From NCBI GenBank assembly GCA_002840535.1, contig PHBH01000023.1, positions 22,940-86,939 on the forward strand: a stretch of DNA of 64,000 bases, given 5' to 3'. This document shows positions 58,936 through 64,000 of the stretch, piece by piece; position 1 is the first letter of the stretch, and the number at the start of each line of letters is the position of its first letter. The translations under genes and the position numbers were made by a program. The notes beneath the pieces were generated by a model. That model made no database searches and was not told where the DNA came from. It saw nothing but the letters and a program-made list of their open reading frames with translations. Origin of the DNA: Deltaproteobacteria bacterium HGW-Deltaproteobacteria-15 (GTDB taxonomy: Bacteria > Desulfobacterota > DSM-4660 > Desulfatiglandales > HGW-15).

Positions 58936-59259
58936 TTATTGCGTAGTGACCTTTGTGCCCGTCACACTCTTTTCGACTTTGCTCTTGGCTTCTTTCCCCT
59001 GGGTTTTGGTGCTCTTGATTGTTTTCAGTTCTTTCGTTTTACCTTTCCCGCTCAGCGACGCATCTTTGGCTTCCCCGAGGGCCTCTTTGCCTTTCTCCGT
59101 AGGGGTGCTCCCATCCCTTATGAAATTTGCCTTCTCATTCGCATGTTCATATGCCTTTTCACTAGCCCCTTTTGCCTTTGCCTTGCCTTGCTGGGCCATC
59201 ACGTTTCCGGAACTGAGTAGAAACAACGCCGTAAAAACCAACACCAGGACTGTTCTCAT
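58936..59259 (-). CDS. Small secreted Lys/Ala-rich protein
   Basis: A 107-residue protein with a signal peptide (RTVLVLVFTALFLLSSGNVMAQ) and a highly charged mature part rich in Lys, Ala, Gly and Thr (GKAKAKGASEKAYEHANEKAN ... SGKGKTKELKTIKSTKTQGKEAKSKVEK). No domain is recognised; a coiled or disordered periplasmic protein is likely. GGAGG stands eight bases before the ATG, and a terminator follows at 58838-58863. Confidence 0.72.
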   Translation of the reverse strand: MRTVLVLVFTALFLLSSGNVMAQQGKAKAKGASEKAYEHANEKANFIRDGSTPTEKGKEALGEAKDASLSGKGKTKELKTIKSTKTQGKEAKSKVEKSVTGTKVTTQ

Positions 59260-59743
59260 TGTGCCTCCGTTGTCAGGGATTCTCTATATTTCCGTCCAGT
59301 TAAAGGTTCAGGCTCCCGAAAACCACAACCACTTCGTCTCGGAAGCGGAAAAAAGTTTGTACGCACCATGTTGGTTGCAAGTGACGCGCCATGGAATCTT
59401 TTCATGGTTATATGCCGGGAATAACATTCTTTTTAGGGCAGGAAAGATCTCAGGCTCTCTTGAATGTGGATGATTTTTCCTACAGGACAGAACTGATGAA
59501 CAAACAGGTTCCGGCCATCAAGTGGTTGAAAAGAAATGATTCTCGCATGTAGGATTTTTCTTACACCCGACATCTTCTTTCTCCAGTCCCAGACCTCTGC
59601 ACCCTGGACGCGATCTTCTCCACATCAAAACCGCGCGACAAAAGCGCATAGTGCCTCTCCATTGCTTCGGGACGAGTGGCTGGATCGGCTGTGGAAGGCG
59701 GGCGGGAAAATAGGGGACGTACCTGCTGTTTAGTATTATCGAA
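59260..59743. other. Intergenic stretch between secreted protein and TRAP system C
   Basis: I see no convincing gene. A 46-codon + strand frame at 59412-59552 has no ribosome site and no relatives that I know. The stretch ends 10 to 20 bases past the stop of the TRAP large permease without an evident terminator. Confidence 0.3.
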
Positions 59744-61054
59744 TCACCCGCCCATCATTGTGCTGGGAAGGAAAAGGGCTATCTGAGGGAACACCGCCAG
59801 CATTATTACAATAAAAATATCCGCTAACAAGAAAGGTACAAGCCCCCTAAAGATTGTAAACATGGGAACATCCTCGCTCACGATGCCCTTGATTACAAAT
59901 ACCACCATACCCACCGGCGGGGTTATGAGCCCCATCTCCACCACCATGACGATGATCACGCCAAACCAGATCGGGTCAAAACCCAGCTGTTGCGTCAGGG
60001 GATAGAAGATCGGCACGGTAATCAATACCATGGACATGCTGTCCATGACGCAACCCAAGGCCAGATAGAAAAGGATAATGATCGCAAATATGACCCACCT
60101 TGAAACCGGCAGATTGCCCATAGTGTCGGCGATGGTGGTGGAAACGCCGGTTATAGTGAGGAAATAGCCGAAGATAAGTGCGCCGGTAAGAATTATGAAA
60201 ATCATCGCCGTTGTCTTGCTCGCGTCAGTCAGTGCATCCTTGAAGCCTTTCCAGCTTAGCCGTCTCATAACCAGACCCAGGAAAAAAACCAGGAACGCGC
60301 CGGCGCCGGCGGCTTCATTGGCACTGAACCATCCCAAGTAGATCCCACCCAGCACTATCAAAAAGAGGAGGAGCACCGGCCATGCGCGGCTTAAGGCAGT
60401 CGCCTTCTCTTTGAATGTCGTGCTCGGTCCTTCGGGGCCCATTTTGGGGTTAATCCGGCAGATAATGTAAATAGTACCCATGAATACCAGTGTCTGGAAA
60501 ATGCCGGGGATGAATCCCGCCATGTAAAGCTTGCCGATGGATTGCTCGGAGATAATGCCGTAGATGATGAAAATCATACTCGGCGGGATGAGGATACCTA
60601 TGGTGCCGCCGACAGCGATGCAAGCGGTGGATAGCCTGGGATCATAATTATATCTCCGCATTTCAGGGTAAGCCACCTTGCCCATGGTCGCGGCGGAGGC
60701 AACGCTGGCCCCGCAGATGGCAGCAAAGCCCGCGCTGGCCACGACGGTGGCCATGGCCAGACCTCCGCGCAACCGGCCGAAAACCTTGTGAGCGCTGTCA
60801 TAGAGATCCTCGCTCAGGCGGGTAGCGTAGGCCAGGGTTCCCATGAGGATAAAAAGAGGTATAACGATAAACCCGTAATCGGAAAAGGTTGTATAAGCCA
60901 CTGTCCTGACCACGCTCATGGCGCCGGCCCAGTTAAATGCCAGGCCATAACCAATCGTGCCGATCAGCACAAAGGCCAGTCCCAAAGGCATGCCGGAAAA
61001 TATTAGGACAAAGAGAAGTATGACTCCGATAAAACCAATCCAGAGGGGATCCAT
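59744..61054 (-). CDS. dctM: TRAP transporter large permease (DctM), system C
   Basis: The 436-residue large permease of the third TRAP system. Signatures are SGMPLGLAFVLIGTIGYG, DYGFIVIPLFILMGTLAYATRLSEDLYDSAHKVFGRLRGGLAMATVVASAGFAAICGASVASAATMGKVAYPEMRRYNYDPRLSTACIAVGGTIGILIPPSMIFIIYGIISEQSIGK and TPPVGMVVFVIKGI. It is last in a P-Q-M operon running leftward. GGGGA lies before ATG 61054, directly at the end of the small permease gene. Confidence 0.94.
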   Translation of the reverse strand: MDPLWIGFIGVILLFVLIFSGMPLGLAFVLIGTIGYGLAFNWAGAMSVVRTVAYTTFSDYGFIVIPLFILMGTLAYATRLSEDLYDSAHKVFGRLRGGLAMATVVASAGFAAICGASVASAATMGKVAYPEMRRYNYDPRLSTACIAVGGTIGILIPPSMIFIIYGIISEQSIGKLYMAGFIPGIFQTLVFMGTIYIICRINPKMGPEGPSTTFKEKATALSRAWPVLLLFLIVLGGIYLGWFSANEAAGAGAFLVFFLGLVMRRLSWKGFKDALTDASKTTAMIFIILTGALIFGYFLTITGVSTTIADTMGNLPVSRWVIFAIIILFYLALGCVMDSMSMVLITVPIFYPLTQQLGFDPIWFGVIIVMVVEMGLITPPVGMVVFVIKGIVSEDVPMFTIFRGLVPFLLADIFIVIMLAVFPQIALFLPSTMMGG

Positions 61055-61567
61055 CTATTTTTCCCCACTCCCTTCTAATATGTATTCCAGAAAATGAGCG
61101 AAAAGCACAAAGCAAAACAGGACAAACCCGAATGTGACCAAGGCGACAAAAGGCCACATTGGGATCTTTAGAACGCTACTGACATTATTAACTTCCTTGA
61201 TGATGAAGATATAGTTAAAAAGCTGCCACGTCACCAACAGGCATGTTCCAAACGCCAACATCCCGGTGACTATCCCCAGCAATGCCTTGGCGCGTGTTGT
61301 TAACCTTGCAACAAACAGATCAATAACTACGTGGCTCTTGTCAATAGTGCACTGTGCCAATCCAAAGGAAACGCATATCGCCAGCATGAACTGGGTAATT
61401 TCGATAGATCCCAGTATCGGCATGCTGACCAATTTTCGTAATGTGACATCCACGGTCACGAATATCATCATCACGGTCATCATCACCATGCCGATAGCAT
61501 TAGCCACACTACTTACCGGTTTTATCCCCTTGTAGAGAGATTCAATTACTTTTTGTAGCCGGTTCAC
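61055..61567 (-). CDS. dctQ: TRAP transporter small permease (DctQ), system C
   Basis: The small permease (170 aa) with four helices: KPVSSVANAIGMVMMTVMMIFVTVDVTLRKLVSMPILGSIEITQFMLAICVSFGLAQCTIDKSHVVIDLFVARLTTR and a C-terminal helix FVALVTFGFVLFCFVLFAHFL. The start is GTG 61567, since AGAGGA lies six bases upstream; a TTG at 61582 would extend the frame without a ribosome site. It sits between the binding protein and the large permease. Confidence 0.88.
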   Translation of the reverse strand: MNRLQKVIESLYKGIKPVSSVANAIGMVMMTVMMIFVTVDVTLRKLVSMPILGSIEITQFMLAICVSFGLAQCTIDKSHVVIDLFVARLTTRAKALLGIVTGMLAFGTCLLVTWQLFNYIFIIKEVNNVSSVLKIPMWPFVALVTFGFVLFCFVLFAHFLEYILEGSGEK

Positions 61568-61586
61568 CGGGATTCCTCTCAAAATG

Positions 61587-62642
61587 TTATTTGTTGCCTT
61601 GCTTAAGCATTTTTATTGCGTCATCAAGAATCTGCTTGGCATTGGTAAAGCCCCTGGCTTCATTGTCTTTTATCCATTTGCCCCAGACCGTCGGTGTAAC
61701 AGCCGCTTCCCACTTTGCCAATTCTTCAGGGGACGGCGTAAAGAACTTGGGGTTGGGACCCTTGGTCTCGGCCTGTTTTTTTGCCGCCGCAACCAGGTCA
61801 TCACATACCACTTTGCTCTGCCGGGCGGATTCTTCCAGACCGGAGTTTTCCATGATGATCTTCTGATGCTCCGGTGACAGGCTTTCCCATTTCTTCTTGT
61901 TCATGGCCGTAATAAAGATATTGGAGCCCATGTTCATCATGCTGTACTGATTTACCAGTTCAAAGAGCTTGAAGCTTGTATTGGCTTCCCAGGGATTGAT
62001 ACAGCCGTCAATCACGCCTTTTTCGATGTTCGGGTATACTTCATTGATCCCCATGAAGACCGGACTGCCGCCAAGGGTTCTGATGACATCCGCCTGTACG
62101 GGACTGGCTACGCGGATCTTGGCGCCCTTCACATCCTCTATGGTCCGGATTGACTTGTTTTTCATCTGCCAGAAGTACGGTTGCAGGATCATAAAATGCA
62201 GAACATGGACATCCTCATATTGCTTAGCATATTCAGGATATTTTTCGTACAGCTTCCACGCAACCCTTCCGGCGGCGTCTCCCGACGGAAAAGGGATAAA
62301 GGGCAGCATGGACCATTCAGACAGCGATGCAACCCCGGGGAAAAATCCCATGCACACAAAGCCAATGTCAGTCTGCCCCTGTTTGACGGCCTCCCAGGCA
62401 TCGGTTCCTTTAAAGAGTGACTGGCCATAATAACCCTGGAATTGAATTTCTCCATTGCTGGCTTTGGTAACACGCTCTTGCCAGGGGATGGCTCCTTGGG
62501 CTTCAAAATTACCTCCCTTCGGATTCTGGGTTCCATAAATTAACTTGATCTTTTCACCTGCCAAAGCAGTATTGGCTGTCATAAACAACATGCTTGCCAT
62601 AAGAACGAGTGCCACAACTAAAAAACCTGCTCTGCTTTTCAT
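61587..62642 (-). CDS. dctP: TRAP transporter solute-binding protein (DctP), system C
   Basis: A 351-residue periplasmic binding protein with a signal peptide ending ALAG. The mature protein starts EKIKLIYGTQNPKGGNFEAQGAIPWQERVTKASNGEIQFQGYYGQSLF, and later has IEDVKGAKIRVASPVQADVIRTLGGSPVFMGINEVYPNIEKGVIDGCINPWEA, with the pocket Arg in KIRVAS. It is first of the three-gene operon. AAGGAGT precedes the ATG, and a possible operator is at 62681-62694. Confidence 0.92.
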   Translation of the reverse strand: MKSRAGFLVVALVLMASMLFMTANTALAGEKIKLIYGTQNPKGGNFEAQGAIPWQERVTKASNGEIQFQGYYGQSLFKGTDAWEAVKQGQTDIGFVCMGFFPGVASLSEWSMLPFIPFPSGDAAGRVAWKLYEKYPEYAKQYEDVHVLHFMILQPYFWQMKNKSIRTIEDVKGAKIRVASPVQADVIRTLGGSPVFMGINEVYPNIEKGVIDGCINPWEANTSFKLFELVNQYSMMNMGSNIFITAMNKKKWESLSPEHQKIIMENSGLEESARQSKVVCDDLVAAAKKQAETKGPNPKFFTPSPEELAKWEAAVTPTVWGKWIKDNEARGFTNAKQILDDAIKMLKQGNK

Positions 62643-62680
62643 AGCCTTACTCCTTGATTTTTCTTTTAGTCAACATGTGA

Positions 62681-62694
62681 ACTGTCACGACAAT
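62681..62694 (-). promoter_or_regulatory. Inverted-repeat operator candidate before TRAP system C
   Basis: ACTGTCACGACAAT carries TGTC-N2-GACA, a GntR/FCD-type inverted repeat, about 40 bases upstream of the ATG of the binding-protein gene. It resembles the site TTGTTGACAA at 41851-41860. Confidence 0.35.
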
Positions 62695-62699
62695 ACTAA

Positions 62700-63110
62700 A
62701 CCGAAAGCCACATACCATGTAATTCAAGACGATGTCAATAAGGCTATCCCACCCAAATCCACCACCAAACTCTGGAGTAAAGGATCCTGGGGGGCTTTGC
62801 ACGATCCAGAACGGAGTACCCCTGCCTCCGATAAATCTCGGATACCAGCTCTTCGAACTCTTTCCAGCTCAAATTCCCGACAGTCTGGATGGTCTTCTGG
62901 GAGTCGAGCATCCGACCCTTTCGCCAGCCCTTGAAAGCCGATACGGCCCCGGCGAGAAGACAAAGCAGTGCAATGATCGAAGCGAAGGTTCGAGCTGCAG
63001 AAGCAAATGGGTCGCCGCCAAAGACATCAATAGGCAGCGAAGGAACGATGAATTTCAAGAACACATAGGCCACTGCAGCCACAGCGACACTTATCCACCA
63101 TGGAACACGA
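62700..63110 (-). pseudogene. Mrr-type restriction endonuclease remnant
   Basis: The - strand frame 62744-63082 encodes a membrane-anchored N-terminal part (AAVAYVFLKFIVPSLPIDVF ... SIIALLCLLAGAVSAFKGWRKG) followed by the start of a Mrr-like nuclease domain (LSWKEFEELVSEIYRRQGYSV). It then runs into a shifted frame: the adjacent frame reads FGGGFGWDSLIDIVL, like the expected GGGGPDGGVDLVL catalytic strand. The upstream end also shows lost coding (RVPWWISVAVAAVAY preceded by a stop and no good start). The nuclease core with its Gln-x-Lys is missing, so this is a decayed fragment. Confidence 0.6.
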
Positions 63111-63226
63111 GTGAGGACTTAGAAGAGATTCATTCTTACGGGCCACTATGCCTCATTCCAATTTGAGTTTGAAAAGAACAGATCTCTCTGCGGCTCTGCG
63201 TCTCTGCGAGAGAAATCATTGGCTGC

Positions 63227-63642
63227 TCAGCTTTTGAAAATCCTTCTTCGGTGATCGGACAAGTTATCCTGTGCAGGCCAGAAAGGCTGCTCATCGGGTC
63301 GAACAATGGTTCGTCCCGCAAAAGCCAGCATGTGCCCGGGCATGTTCTGATCTGTTCTCACCCTTCTCGAAACGAGGACTTCGTACTGCTGCCCTACCCC
63401 CATGAGTCCTTCGTCAAAGGACCAGTGGCACAACCGGCAGAGTGCCAGTCCGTTCGTCGGCAGATCGACCCGGCTCCGCTCCACGGCCTGATGTGCGCGG
63501 CCTCGACGATTGTGTGCCCTTCGGGTGTCAGGATCCTGATGCCGCACAATACGCACCGGTGATCTAAAAGTTGGACGATGGCTTTCCTGAACCCCTGGTT
63601 CCTTGCCAGAGTAGCGACCTCCGGCTCCTGCCTATCAGCCAC
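63227..63642 (-). pseudogene. Frameshifted HNH endonuclease remnant
   Basis: The - strand frame 63394-63642 encodes EVATLARNQGFRKAIVQLLDHRCVLCGIRILTPEGHTIVEAAHIRPWS, the Cys-x2-Cys and His part of an HNH domain. A different frame (63227-63556) continues with VDLPTNGLALCRLCHWSFDEGLMGV, the second half with Leu-Cys-x2-Cys-His and the C-terminal tail. One frameshift at about 63480 joins them. The two halves match the HNH restriction-endonuclease family. The N-terminal part of the protein is missing. Confidence 0.68.
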
Positions 63643-63734
63643 TCTCCCGGATATTCAACGGCGTCCACTTTGTTGAAGAGATCCAGGCTGTACTGATACG
63701 CCACCACATTCACCCTGCCCTGCTTGATCACTGA

Positions 63735-63811
63735 AACGGTTTCTCCAGTTTCTTCAGTTTCTCTGGCTCGGAACTATACAAACAAAATATAGCAGACAGA
63801 CCAAACAAACT
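63735..63811. repeat. Repeat family B remnant and gene-free end of window
   Basis: GAAACGGTTTCTCCAGTTTC, CAGTTTCTCTGG and GACCAAACAAACTGCGG recall the phrases of family B elsewhere. Beyond it, to base 64000, I see no open frame of note. Confidence 0.4.
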
Positions 63812-64000
63812 GCGGTAATTCCATGACGGAGAGGAGGAGAAACGGCTTGTGCGGCGCACGATGGTTGGTGAACGCGGGATAGCGATCCCGGCCCCTGTCG
63901 GTCCGCAATCTGGAAAACAGCTGTGTGTATTTTTCGAGCATACCCATCCGACTACAAGTTACGACTTTTGAGGCAGGGTCTTGACAATGTCAATATTTCA

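Noticed and set aside
59412..59552. A 46-codon + strand frame between the secreted protein and TRAP system C
   Set aside because: No ribosome site and no recognisable similarity, so it cannot be supported.
1..64000. tRNA or rRNA genes
   Set aside because: No cloverleaf or conserved rRNA stretch was seen on reading both strands; a covariance-model search would be decisive.

Overview
The window (about 55% GC by eye, bacterial gene density, strong AGGAGG-type ribosome sites) looks like the chromosome of an anaerobic Desulfobacterota/Deltaproteobacteria-type organism. That placement is an inference. It rests on corrinoid Fe-S reductive-dehalogenase homologues, three TRAP carboxylate transporters, a molybdopterin/4Fe-4S oxidoreductase pair, an ATP-type PEP carboxykinase and an elaborate secreted polysaccharide cluster. 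No rRNA, tRNA, CRISPR array or intact insertion sequence was seen.

Region 1 (1-24.4 kb, nearly all + strand) is an exopolysaccharide locus. It holds the tail of what looks like a chain-length/tyrosine-kinase protein, a Wza-type export lipoprotein, an animal-like UDP-glucose dehydrogenase, a polyprenyl-phosphate sugar transferase, an O-antigen-ligase/polymerase-like protein, an asparagine-synthase-type amidotransferase, four glycosyltransferases (including a WecG/TagA type), a Wzx-type flippase, a heparinase II/III-type lyase, a plant-like GDP-mannose 3,5-epimerase, two FemAB/CelD-type acyltransferases (one fused to a second acyltransferase-like domain), a polysaccharide deacetylase and several secreted proteins. 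Together they could make, polymerise, modify and export a uronate-containing polymer.

Region 2 (24.4-32 kb) is mixed housekeeping: a YbhB/Raf-inhibitor-like protein, PckA, an Fsr-type MFS exporter, a metallo-beta-lactamase-fold hydrolase, a repeat-rich secreted protein, SppA and a small TPR-like lipoprotein.

Region 3 (32.1-48.1 kb, all + strand) is the most unusual part. Two tandem soluble reductive-dehalogenase homologues come first, then an FCD-type GntR regulator overlapping the second one, then a third homologue carrying its own N-terminal membrane helices. A complete TRAP transporter (P-Q-M) follows, a 269-bp palindromic element, a spermidine-synthase-like protein and a zinc-ribbon protein, a second complete TRAP transporter (Q-M-P) behind a good sigma70 promoter, and a molybdopterin oxidoreductase with a four-cluster ferredoxin. 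I read it as an uptake-plus-reduction island for small, possibly halogenated or aromatic, organic acids; the substrate is unknown.

Region 4 (48.1-59.3 kb) has an SH3-domain membrane protein, a B12-binding radical SAM protein, a STAS protein fused to a large kinase-like module, a Pmp3-like/DUF4112 pair, an AHSA1-type protein, a MetE-C-like methyltransferase, an OFA-type MFS transporter, an OmpA lipoprotein and small secreted proteins. Region 5 (59.7-62.7 kb, - strand) is a third TRAP transporter. The last 1.3 kb holds decayed Mrr-like and HNH nuclease genes. Three families of dispersed intergenic repeats run through the window.
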